The notes under the pieces: model-generated
Databases searched by the model: none
What the model was told of the DNA's origin: nothing
Seen by the model: the letters and a program-made list of their open reading frames with translations, nothing else
In this document: positions 16,329 to 25,400 of the stretch, piece after piece
Position numbering within the stretch: the stretch's first letter is position 1
How the letters are laid out: each line of letters begins with the position of its first letter
From: JACMLD01 sp044227095
GTDB taxonomy: Bacteria > Bacteroidota > Bacteroidia > Chitinophagales > Chitinophagaceae
Assembly: GCA_044227095.1 (NCBI GenBank)
Contig: JBGAFV010000001.1
Location: forward strand, 1,674,001-1,738,000
Length of the DNA stretch: 64,000 nt
Direction of reading: 5' to 3'
Made by a program: the position numbers and the translations under genes

Positions 16329-16682
16329 TCAATGCCTCACCGTTACCACTACCTTGGCATGAGGCCTTGGATGATAATAATGCCTGTGGTAATGCCTTTT
16401 ATAATAATGGTGGTGGGGGTGGTATCTCGCATGTCTTACAACATCATTATGATGTATCTGGTGAATATCGCGGTGAATTTTTTTATGATAAGCAACCGCA
16501 ACACGATGGTCGGCCCTTGCTTTTTCCGGGTCACCACGAAATATATCACGGGCTACATCATTTCTTTTATCACGTTCTCTTACAAGATCGTTCTTTAATA
16601 CTTCTTTTTCATGCGGCGTTGGCTGCGCCAATGCTGCTGTGCAAATAATAAGCGCCATTAACAAACTATATGCGTTTTTCAT
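16329..16682 (-). CDS. Exported histidine-rich protein
   Basis: A 117-residue protein with a signal peptide (MKNAYSLLMALIICTAALAQ), a charged helical middle (HEKEVLKNDLVRERDKRNDV, then RADHRVAVAYHKKIHRDIHQ) and a C-terminus dense in His and Tyr (around residues 85-117). Such tails bind divalent metals in other proteins, but nothing here proves it. ATG 16682 is preferred as it begins the signal peptide. The short spacer before the neighbouring lipoprotein contains TAACCACG/CGTGGTTA arms (16261-16317). Confidence 0.72.
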   Translation of the reverse strand: MKNAYSLLMALIICTAALAQPTPHEKEVLKNDLVRERDKRNDVARDIFRGDPEKARADHRVAVAYHKKIHRDIHQIHHNDVVRHARYHPHHHYYKRHYHRHYYHPRPHAKVVVTVRH

Positions 16683-16938
16683 ACAAATTTTATTGATGAG
16701 AAAATATACTTTCAATATCTGTTTATTGGAAAATGATGCCGGATAATAAAGCATTGATAATTAGGCAGATTACTAAATCAGCATAGAATAAATTGTTGCT
16801 GAAATGTGGAAAATCTTAACCACAGCCTTCTTAACAAAATTGCAATACACCTATTTATCTCCGTGAAACCCTACTGGCCACCGTACTTCCGTGTTTACAC
16901 CAACATAACCTATCTTTATAAAAACCAGCATACCGCAT

Positions 16939-17949
16939 ATGAACCGATTGCTTATTATTTTATTTGCCTGTATTGTTTGCAAACAAACAGCCGCACAGCA
17001 TCTTTCCGATAAAGCCAATTCATTTATTGCTACACTTTCAGAAGAACAGAAATTAAAAGCACTTTACCCTTTTGATACAGCTGAACGTTTTCGCTTTATG
17101 TACGTGCCGCTGGACGATCGCAAAGGCATTTCTATGAATGAATTGAATGATGCACAAAAGCAAGCGGTCTTTACATTATTAAAAACCAGTCTTACAGACG
17201 AAACAATAAAAAAGATCCAGGATATAATGTTGCTCGATAATGTGCTTAAAGAATTGGAACATAGAAAACCTGAAGATCATTTCCGCGACCCCGGAAAATA
17301 TTTTCTCACCATATTTGGTATTCCTTCTCCAAAAACCATTTGGGGTTGGCGTTTTGAAGGGCACCATGTGGCTTTTCATTTTTCTGCTGACAAAAAAACG
17401 CTTGTAGCGGGTACGCCATCATTTCTTGGTTCTAATCCGGCTGTTGTATTAAACGGCCCGCAAAAAGATGAATTTGTTTTAAAAGACGAAACCGATAAGG
17501 GATTTGCGCTCTTGCATGCACTTTCTGCAGAAGAGTTAAAGAAAGCAGTTATTGATACTGCAGCGCCTAATGAAATACTTACTGCAGCCAGCAGGAAAGC
17601 AATGATTGAACATCCGGCTGGTATTAAATACAGTGAGCTTTCGCCCGCTAACCAGCAACTGATGTTGCAATTGCTTAATCTCTATATTCATCGATACACA
17701 AAACTGTTTGCAGAAAATATGTTGAAGCAAATACAGTCCGCTGGCCTGGCCAACTTATGGTTTACATGGGCCGGTTACCAGCAGCATGTGTTGGGCCATC
17801 CTTATTATTACCGCATACAAGGCCCTACTATTATTATAGAGTATGATAACTCACAAAACAACGCCAATCATATACACACAGTTATCAGAGATTTGACGAA
17901 TGATTTTGGTGGCGATCTATTATTGCAGCATTATAAAGAAAGCCACTAG
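16939..17949 (+). CDS. DUF3500 family exported protein
   Basis: A 336-residue protein with a signal peptide to about residue 19 (CKQTAAQ). The segment WGWRFEGHHVAFHFS around residue 135 and the following GTPSFLGSNPA, then DKGFALLHALS and LYIHRYTKLFAENML are characteristic of DUF3500 proteins. The family has no established function; members are periplasmic or extracellular in many bacteria. Monocistronic, with a terminator 22 bp downstream and a TATCTTTA near -7 box at 16911. Confidence 0.82.
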   Translation: MNRLLIILFACIVCKQTAAQHLSDKANSFIATLSEEQKLKALYPFDTAERFRFMYVPLDDRKGISMNELNDAQKQAVFTLLKTSLTDETIKKIQDIMLLDNVLKELEHRKPEDHFRDPGKYFLTIFGIPSPKTIWGWRFEGHHVAFHFSADKKTLVAGTPSFLGSNPAVVLNGPQKDEFVLKDETDKGFALLHALSAEELKKAVIDTAAPNEILTAASRKAMIEHPAGIKYSELSPANQQLMLQLLNLYIHRYTKLFAENMLKQIQSAGLANLWFTWAGYQQHVLGHPYYYRIQGPTIIIEYDNSQNNANHIHTVIRDLTNDFGGDLLLQHYKESH

Positions 17950-17970
17950 TTAAAATATCAACATAATACA

Positions 17971-18004
17971 AAAGCCCCCCGATTTTTATCGAAGGGCTTT
18001 TTAA
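17971..18004. terminator. Bidirectional intrinsic terminator
   Basis: AAAGCCC (17971-17977) and GGGCTTT (17994-18000) flank a partly paired loop, with A and T runs on the two sides. It separates the DUF3500 gene from the convergent hydrophilin gene. Confidence 0.8.
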
Positions 18005-18076
18005 AATCTGAATGCAATCCCAGAGGCAATATTTTTCTGTTTCACATAGCTATCCAGATTTTTTTTAAGTGATTAA

Positions 18077-18457
18077 TTATTTACTGTTTTTTGTGTTTCC
18101 CATTTGTGGTATTTTCTTTTCTGTTTTTTCCGGGTCATATACTGGCGTATCAATTTCAGGTTCAGTTACAGTTTTATCGCTTCTCACCTGATTATCTTTA
18201 CGCTCGGTATTTTCATCCTGGTTCCTGTTATTGTTATCGTTGTTCCATTGATCATGTGCTTTACCAATCTTTCCTTCATTGTCTACGCTAATATTACTTT
18301 TTTCATTTCCCTGCGCATTTTGTTTGTTTTGCGGGGGAATATTTCTTTGCTGAGACAAATCGGATTGCTGGTTTCCGCCCTGCTGATTTTTAGATGAAGC
18401 GGATTTTGCATCCTGCTCCTGTTTTCTTTTTTGATCGTTCATTTGTTCATTTTTCAT
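18077..18457 (-). CDS. Small hydrophilic disordered protein
   Basis: A 126-residue protein almost devoid of hydrophobic residues and rich in Gln, Asn, Lys, Asp and Glu, with no signal peptide. This is the composition of hydrophilins and general-stress proteins, predicted to be disordered. A second small hydrophilin lies at 19406-19603 on the other side of Ku; both might be stress-induced with Ku, which is inference from neighbourhood and composition. Confidence 0.6.
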   Translation of the reverse strand: MKNEQMNDQKRKQEQDAKSASSKNQQGGNQQSDLSQQRNIPPQNKQNAQGNEKSNISVDNEGKIGKAHDQWNNDNNNRNQDENTERKDNQVRSDKTVTEPEIDTPVYDPEKTEKKIPQMGNTKNSK

Positions 18458-18615
18458 ATCGCATCATTTTAAATTAACGAAACAAGTTCACAGTATACAT
18501 GCATTTAAAATAATGCCGGAAAATGCCAGCTTTATAATTTTTTGTTTAAGGGAAGTTTATTACCACTACAATTCCTTTTTGTAGAACTCTATACCCGTTT
18601 ATTTTTGTAGAACGA

Positions 18616-19389
18616 TTAAGAAGCTTTTTTTCTTTTATTGCCCAGGCTGGCTTTTAGTTGCTCCATTAAATCTTTTGTTTTAGCATGTACCACTTTCATT
18701 TTATGAACAGTAGCACGTTTGCCCGAAGCTTTTGCTTTAATCAGTTTCATTAATTTATCGGAGTAAGTATCGTGGTAGTCTTTTATATTAAAATCGGTAG
18801 AGAGTTGATCAATTAATGAAAGAGCCATTTTTAATTCGGCCGGTTTGGGTATGGAAGAAGGAATATCAAGACCGTTTGTATCCCTTATCTCCTGGTTAAA
18901 ACGAAGACGGTGCAATACAAGCAAATGGCCGGAAGCTTTTATAAGACAAAGATGTTCTTTATTGCGCAATACAAAAGATCCAAAACCTGCTTTTTTTGAT
19001 TTTGTAAGCGCAGTATTCAATAATGCATAAGCCCTTTTGCCCTGCTTCTCCGGTTCCATATAGTATGATGTTTCAAATAAAATGGGATCAATTTCTTTTT
19101 CATCAATAAAAGAATCAATACCTATTGTTTTTGTTTTTTCCGGCATCGCTTCAGCAAAATCATTTTCGTCAAGCACAATGTATTTACCGTCCATATTGTA
19201 TGCACGCACAATATTGCCCCATGCTACTTCTTTGCCTGTGTTTTCATTCACTCTTTTAAATTTAATATTAGCATGATCTTTTTTATCCAGCATATCAAGA
19301 TCGAGGCTGCTGTCTTCTACTGCACTAAATAATTTTACAGGAATATTTACAAGGCCAAAACCAATGGCACCTGTCCAGATAGATCTCAT
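18616..19389 (-). CDS. ku: Ku protein of bacterial non-homologous end joining
   Basis: A 257-residue DNA-end-binding protein of the bacterial Ku family. The start MRSIWTGAIGFGLVNIPVKL is the family signature, followed by the beta-barrel core (FKRVNENTGKEV, IVLDENDFAEA, FETSYYMEPEKQGKRAYALL) and ALSLIDQLSTDFNIKDYHDTY with a basic C-terminal tail. It encircles broken DNA ends and recruits the ligase LigD. No ligD gene lies in this window, which is less usual since the two are often adjacent. DUF72 and Nei-like repair genes follow upstream. Confidence 0.96.
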   Translation of the reverse strand: MRSIWTGAIGFGLVNIPVKLFSAVEDSSLDLDMLDKKDHANIKFKRVNENTGKEVAWGNIVRAYNMDGKYIVLDENDFAEAMPEKTKTIGIDSFIDEKEIDPILFETSYYMEPEKQGKRAYALLNTALTKSKKAGFGSFVLRNKEHLCLIKASGHLLVLHRLRFNQEIRDTNGLDIPSSIPKPAELKMALSLIDQLSTDFNIKDYHDTYSDKLMKLIKAKASGKRATVHKMKVVHAKTKDLMEQLKASLGNKRKKAS

Positions 19390-19405
19390 ACAATTTGTTT
19401 TTAGT

Positions 19406-19603
19406 TTATTTTGTTGTTGTATCGGGGTTTTTGCGGTTGGGTTGTTCTTCGGTAAACTCAGGCTGATTGTCTGCCTGCTTGTCTTTTACTTCTGGTTGCG
19501 GGTATTTATTTTTAACGGTTTGCTTGTTGTGCAATACAGAACTTTCTTCTTTTCCTTCTCGTACAGGAAATTTTTTCGTTTGTTCATTCACATGATTTTT
19601 CAT
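19406..19603 (-). CDS. Very small hydrophilic protein upstream of Ku
   Basis: A 65-residue Lys/Glu/Gln/Pro-rich protein with no hydrophobic core, 16 bp upstream of the Ku start and in the same direction, so probably co-transcribed. Composition matches the hydrophilin at 18077-18457. No family recognised; it could be spurious, but placement and composition favour a real gene. Confidence 0.45.
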   Translation of the reverse strand: MKNHVNEQTKKFPVREGKEESSVLHNKQTVKNKYPQPEVKDKQADNQPEFTEEQPNRKNPDTTTK

Positions 19604-19720
19604 AACTGCTATTTAGCATACAGGTATAAAAAAACATACCACAATAAATAAGAGGTAATCTCAAGCAATTTGAGGCATAATTTCTACATCATTTATTTAT
19701 TATTCCACCAAAATCAATTA

Positions 19721-20464
19721 TTATTTCTTTTCTGGTTGAACCGCATTATTCATCCATTGTGCATTGGCTAGTGCTGCGGTACCCCATGTGTTATTGAAAT
19801 AGATATATGCCTTTTCAACAGCACCATCTTGCTGAATAGTATCAATTCGGCTTTGTAAAAAATCATCGCTATACTCAGATTTGAACAACACTGGCACACC
19901 GTGAAACCTGTAGTAAGCAATTTTTGTATTGATGAGCAGATCGTCTTTTAATTTGGGGTGACTGCTTCCGCAAAAAATAATATTGTGTTTGCCCAGTTCA
20001 TCATAAATCGCTTGCTTCCACCAACTGTTGTGGCGAAACTCTACCACATTGCAGAATGTTTTATCGAGACTGCTGATTATTAATTGCAATCTTTCTTCAC
20101 TATAATGAAATTGCGGAGGCAACTGAAAAAGAATACAACCTAGTTTATTGCCAAGGCCATCTGCAGTAACACTATAAAAATCTTTTAGCAATGTTTCAGT
20201 TCCGGTAAATTTTTTATAGTGGGTAATAAGGCGTGGCGCTTTTAAAGAAAAAATAAAATGATCGGGGCTTTCTGCATACCACTTTTGCAACGAAGACAAT
20301 TTTGGAAAGTGATAAAATGTTGTATTCAGCTCCAGCGTATTAAAGTGGCGGGCATAATAACTAAACCAATTTTTTTGTGGCAAAAGCGCCGGGTAAAAAA
20401 CTTCTTTCCATTCTTTATAGTGAAACCCCGAACAACCTATATGCCATTGAATTGTTTTTCTCAT
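19721..20464 (-). CDS. DUF72 family TIM-barrel protein
   Basis: A 247-residue protein with the DUF72 hallmarks: WHIGCSGFHYKEW at the start, TLELNTTFYHFP, W..ESPDHFIFSLKAPRLITH, GCILFQLPPQF, VEFRHNSWW and AYIYFNNTWGTAAL. DUF72 (YecE-like) proteins form TIM barrels and often lie next to DNA repair or metabolic genes; no activity is established. ATG 20464 is chosen because the family starts near WxIGxSG. It is divergent from the Nei-like gene by 75 bp. Confidence 0.9.
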   Translation of the reverse strand: MRKTIQWHIGCSGFHYKEWKEVFYPALLPQKNWFSYYARHFNTLELNTTFYHFPKLSSLQKWYAESPDHFIFSLKAPRLITHYKKFTGTETLLKDFYSVTADGLGNKLGCILFQLPPQFHYSEERLQLIISSLDKTFCNVVEFRHNSWWKQAIYDELGKHNIIFCGSSHPKLKDDLLINTKIAYYRFHGVPVLFKSEYSDDFLQSRIDTIQQDGAVEKAYIYFNNTWGTAALANAQWMNNAVQPEKK

Positions 20465-20539
20465 TTCAACCCTAAAACATAAATAGTACCACAAAATATA
20501 CTGTTGTTTTAATGGTATGTGTTTTGTAACGTTTCTGGT

Positions 20540-21271
20540 ATGCCAGAAGGTCCATCCATTGTTATATTGAAAGAAACTATTGCCTCTTTTAAAAATAAAA
20601 AAATTGTAAAAGCTGCCGGCAATGCAAAAATTGATTTGAAAAGGCTGGAAGGAAAAACAATCAGGGATATTAAAACCTGGGGCAAACACCTGCTGATTTG
20701 TTTTGACGATTTCTACCTGCGCATACACCTGCTTATGTTTGGCACTTATCTTATCAATACAAAAAAGAAAACGCCTTTAAGGCTTTCGCTCCAGTTTAGT
20801 AAAGATGTATTGAATTTCTATACAGCTTCCATTCGGTTGGAAGAAGGTAGTGCAGATGATGTATACGATTGGTCTGCAGATGTAATGAATAAAGCATGGA
20901 GCGAAAAGAAAGCGTTGAAGAAAACAAAAAGTTATGCTCATGAAATGATCTGTGATGTACTGCTTGACCAGGAAATTTTTTCTGGTGTTGGCAATATCAT
21001 CAAAAATGAAATACTGTTTATTACACGCATCCACCCTAAAAGTATTACTGGCAGCATTCCTTCTGCAAAAATGAAATTGCTTATTAAAGAAGCATCTTCC
21101 TATAGTTTTGATTTTTTAAAATGGAAGAAAGCGTTTGAATTAAAAAAGCATTGGCTCGCCTATGGTAAAAAAATCTGTCCGCGTTGTAAAATTCCCCTGC
21201 ATAAAGATTACCCGGGTAAAAAGAAAAGAAGAAGTTTTTATTGTGATAATTGCCAGCAACTTTATGAGTAA
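20540..21271 (+). CDS. Fpg/Nei family DNA glycosylase (endonuclease VIII-like)
   Basis: Base-excision repair glycosylase/AP lyase, 243 residues. The ATG at 20540 is fixed by the motif MPEGPS: after removal of Met the Pro is the catalytic nucleophile, followed by Glu. Further features are WGKHLLICF (conserved Lys region), the H2TH segment SGVGNIIKNEILF around 155, and a C-terminal zinc finger with CPRC and CDNC around 210-240. The GP after PE fits the Nei side of the family rather than Fpg (MPELPE). It removes oxidised bases. Its stop is 3 bp from the convergent glucokinase stop. Confidence 0.92.
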   Translation: MPEGPSIVILKETIASFKNKKIVKAAGNAKIDLKRLEGKTIRDIKTWGKHLLICFDDFYLRIHLLMFGTYLINTKKKTPLRLSLQFSKDVLNFYTASIRLEEGSADDVYDWSADVMNKAWSEKKALKKTKSYAHEMICDVLLDQEIFSGVGNIIKNEILFITRIHPKSITGSIPSAKMKLLIKEASSYSFDFLKWKKAFELKKHWLAYGKKICPRCKIPLHKDYPGKKKRRSFYCDNCQQLYE

Positions 21272-21274
21272 ACA

Positions 21275-22315
21275 TTATTCCATATTATAAGCGCCGTAAT
21301 AAGCAGCGCCTAACAATGCCGTCTTATCATTAAGCACTACATGCACGGGAATTTGCGATAGTAACGGTTGCATCCTGCCCATATCAAGAAAATGTTTGTA
21401 CCACTCGCCTGTTTGCAATAGTGAAAGTATTTTAGGAGGAATACCACCACCGAGATAACAACCACCTGTTGCTTTTAATTTAAGGCAGAGGCTGGCAGCT
21501 TCCATAGCGAGATAGCGTACAAAAAGATGCATGGCTTCTAGACAAACTGGTTCCTGCTGATGGATTGCAGCGTTGCTGATATCAACTGTAGGATCACCAT
21601 CTTTTAATTGTAAAGCAAGCCATTCGGGTATTGGCTTTTTTTCTACGGTTGTAAGAAAAGTATAAATAGCATGAATGCCGGGGCCAGATAAAACCCTTTC
21701 CCAGCTTACATGCCCTTTATGTTCTTTTTGTAAAAAACGGAACAGATCAATATCCTGTTCTGTACGGGGAGAAAAATCACTATGGCCACCTTCTGTAGCA
21801 AATGGATGATAAGTTTTACCATCGTAATAAAGCCCTGCTTCACCAAGACCAGTACCCGGTGCAACAATAGCAATATTGCCTTCTGTTTTTTTATCACTTG
21901 CATGAATTGTTGCAAGGTCTGTATTTTGTAAACCTGCAAGCCCCCATGCGTTGGCTTCAAGATCATTAATAAATGTAACAGGTATTTTTAATTCTTTACT
22001 TAATGTTTTGCTGTCAAGTTCCCACGATAGATTGGTGAGCTTAACTTTTCCATCTGTTACTGGTCCTGCCACTGCTATGCAAATTCTGTTAGCAGCTTCT
22101 TTACCTGTAAATTGTACAATGATATCTTTAAGAGAAGTATATTCCTGCGAAACATATCGTCCTTCCCGCAACATTTTAATACCGTCTTTGCTTACACGGT
22201 AAAGCGCCATATTGGTTTTGGTTCCACCAACATCACCTGCAAGTATTGTAATCGGGGAAGATGTTTCTGTAAAAGCATGTACAAAGGCAAGCGGCAATAA
22301 TGATTTCTTGGGCAT
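21275..22315 (-). CDS. glk: Glucokinase
   Basis: ATP-dependent glucokinase of the Glk (PF02685) type, 346 residues, phosphorylating glucose to glucose-6-phosphate in the cytoplasm. Visible are the phosphate-binding AGDVGGTKTNMA after a 25-residue N-terminal extension, ICIAVAGPV, FINDLEANAWG with the catalytic Asp, VAPGTGLGEAG, and LSGPGIHAIY. It would process glucose released by the trehalase, GH63 and GH65 enzymes in this window. It converges on the Nei-like gene. Confidence 0.95.
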   Translation of the reverse strand: MPKKSLLPLAFVHAFTETSSPITILAGDVGGTKTNMALYRVSKDGIKMLREGRYVSQEYTSLKDIIVQFTGKEAANRICIAVAGPVTDGKVKLTNLSWELDSKTLSKELKIPVTFINDLEANAWGLAGLQNTDLATIHASDKKTEGNIAIVAPGTGLGEAGLYYDGKTYHPFATEGGHSDFSPRTEQDIDLFRFLQKEHKGHVSWERVLSGPGIHAIYTFLTTVEKKPIPEWLALQLKDGDPTVDISNAAIHQQEPVCLEAMHLFVRYLAMEAASLCLKLKATGGCYLGGGIPPKILSLLQTGEWYKHFLDMGRMQPLLSQIPVHVVLNDKTALLGAAYYGAYNME

Positions 22316-22487
22316 ACAAATTTCTTAAACAATAAATGTAAAGATTCTATGCAATAAAATAATGCCAAAGATTTTATTAACCAAAGAGCCACTAAGAACG
22401 CGAAAGTTTCACAGCGATACGATAACGTTTATTAGAAAGCATCCAATCCTATTTATCACATCAATCCAATTAACCCCGGTTAAGACA

Positions 22488-25400
22488 TTACATACTGCGC
22501 CGGTATTGTCCGCCCACTTCATACAAAGCATGCGTAATCTCACCTAATGAACAATATTTAACGGTTTCCATCAGCTCAGCAAAAAGATTTTCATTGCTGA
22601 TAGCCGCTTTCTTAAGTTGCTTTAATTTTTCTGCTGCCTGTTGTTCATTGCGTTTATGAAATGCTGAAAGATTATGTATTTGCTGATCTTTTTCTTCTTT
22701 AGTACTCCTTATCACTTCTGCAGGTACAATAGTAGGGCTTCCCTTTTTGTTGAGAAAAGTATTTACACCAACAACAGGAAGTTCACCACTATGTTTCATA
22801 GATTCATAATGGAGGCTCTCTTCCTGTATTTTATTACGCTGGTACATTCTTTCCATTGCGCCCAATACCCCGCCACGTTCGCTAATGCGATCAAATTCGG
22901 CCAGTACTGCTTCTTCTACAAGATCTGTTAATGCTTCCAGCACAAAACTTCCCTGTATAAAATTTTCTGTAAACGCTGTGCCCAATTCACGGTTTATAAT
23001 AAGTTGTATGGCCATTGCTCGGCGCACACTTTCTTCAGTTGGCGTTGTAATAGCTTCATCATACGCATTTGTGTGCAGCGAGTTGCAATTATCGTAAATA
23101 GCATACAATGCCTGCAGCGTAGTGCGTATATCGTTAAAATCAATTTCCTGTGCATGCAGGCTGCGGCCACTGGTTTGTATATGGTACTTCAGCATCTGGC
23201 TGCGCTTGTTGGCTTTGTAGGTATACTTCATGGCCTTTGCCCATATTCTTCTTGCAACCCTTCCTATTACACTGTATTCTGCATCCATGCCATTGCTAAA
23301 GAAGAAAGAAAGATTGGGGGCAAAATCATCTATATGCATACCACGGCTTAAATAATACTCTATATAAGTAAAGCCGTTTGACAACGTAAATGCCAATTGC
23401 GTAATAGGATTTGCACCTGCTTCTGCAATATGATAACCACTTATGCTTACGCTGTAAAAATTGCGCACCTTATTGTCTATAAAATAAGATTGTACATCGC
23501 CCATTAACTTTAATGCAAACTCCGTAGAGAAGATGCAGGTATTCTGTGCCTGGTCTTCTTTTAAAATATCTGCCTGCACAGTACCCCGCACCTGCTGCAG
23601 CGTATAGGCTTTAATGCTAGTATACACTTCAGTTGGTAAAACCTCATCTCCGCTTAAGCCCAGCAGGCGAAGGCCTAATCCATTGTTTCCATCAGGCAAT
23701 CTTTCCGGCGATGAAGGATTGTAATAAACAGGTTGTTCAAGATGCGCAAATTTCTTCTTTCTTATATTTTCTACTTCGGCCCACAAACCTTTTTCTTCAA
23801 TATATTTTTCACATTGTTGATCTATAGCAGCATTCATAAAAAAAGCAAGCAACATAGGTGCCGGCCCGTTAATCGTCATACTTACAGATGTTTTAGCATC
23901 GCAGAGATCAAAACCGCTGTATAATTTTTTTGCATCGTCTACAGTTGCAATGCTTACGCCACTATTGCCAACTTTGCCATAGATATCAGGTCTCTTTGCA
24001 GGATCTTCACCATAAAGCGTAACACTATCAAATGCAGTAGACAATCTTTTTGCAGGCTGATCAACAGATACATAATGAAAACGCCTGTTGGTTCTTTCTG
24101 GCCCGCCTTCTCCTGCAAACATTCTTGTAGGATCTTCGCCTTCCCGTTTCAGCGGAAATACACCGGCCGTGAAAGGAAACCTGCCCGGTACATTTTCCTG
24201 TGCCTGCCATGCCAGAACATCGCCCCAATCTTTGTATTTGGGTAAAACAACTTTTGGTATGCGCAAGCCGCTCAGGCTTTTTGTAAACATTGGCTGGCGT
24301 ATTGTTTTATCACGCACAGCATACTGATAATAATCTTCCTGGTAAGCCCTTATCTTTTCAGGCCATTTCTGAATAAGCTTTCTGCTAACAGGATTAAGCT
24401 GGCCTTCATAAAAATTAATTTGTTGCTGCAATGCTTCTATAACAGTGTTATTGCCAGATTGCTTAACCATTTCTACTGCGCCGTTCAACTGGTATAATTT
24501 TGTTGCCACAGCTGCCTGTTCTTTTACCAGCTTATCGTAATCTCGGTTGTTGTCTGCAATTTCTGACAAATAGCGTATGCGCTTAGACGGTATAATGGTA
24601 TTGGCATCTTCTTTATCATTAACAAAAGACGGTGTGTAATTGCCCCAGTCAATTTCTTTTTTTTCTTTAATGGTGTGCAGCAGCAGGTTAAACAAACTAT
24701 TTACACCATCATCATTAAATTTATTGGCAGCAGTAGCAATAACAGGCAATGTATCGTCTTTGGCTGACCACAAAGCATGACTGCGTTTGTATTGTTTGCG
24801 TACATCGGCCAATGCATCCAGCGCACCGGCTTTGTCTGATTTATTAATGCAAATAATGTCTGCATAGTCCAGCATGTTTATTTTTTCCAATTGCGATGCG
24901 GCACCGTATTCCGGTGTCATTACATAGAGGCTAATGTCGCAGTAATCAATAATAGATGCATCGCTCTGGCCAACGCCAGCGCTTTCTAAAATAATAAAAT
25001 CAAATGCTGCTTCTTTACAAATGGCAATAGCATCATGCATTGCACTGCTTACGGCGGTATTATCATCTCTTGTTGCAAGCGATCGCATATAAGCACGTGG
25101 ATGACTAATGGCATTCATTCTTATCCGGTCACCCAGCAAAGCCCCGCCCGTTTTTTTCTTTGACGGATCAACCGAAATAACCGCAATGGTTTTATCAGTA
25201 AAAGTTTGCAAAAAGCGGCGCACAATTTCATCAGTTACAGAAGACTTACCTGCACCACCGGTGCCGGTAATGCCGAGAACGGCCCCCCTAAATCCCCCCA
25301 ATGGGGGGACTTGGGTAAGCCCCGACTCCTTTTGTGTGCTTTCATTATCCGTCAGGGCAAGGGATTTTTCGTTACTTGCTGTTATTTCAATTTTTATTTT

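Noticed and set aside
16284..16648. Plus-strand frames opposite the His-rich gene
   Set aside because: They arise from antisense of His/Tyr codons (poly-Met/Gly/Val composition) and lack starts with signal or domain features.
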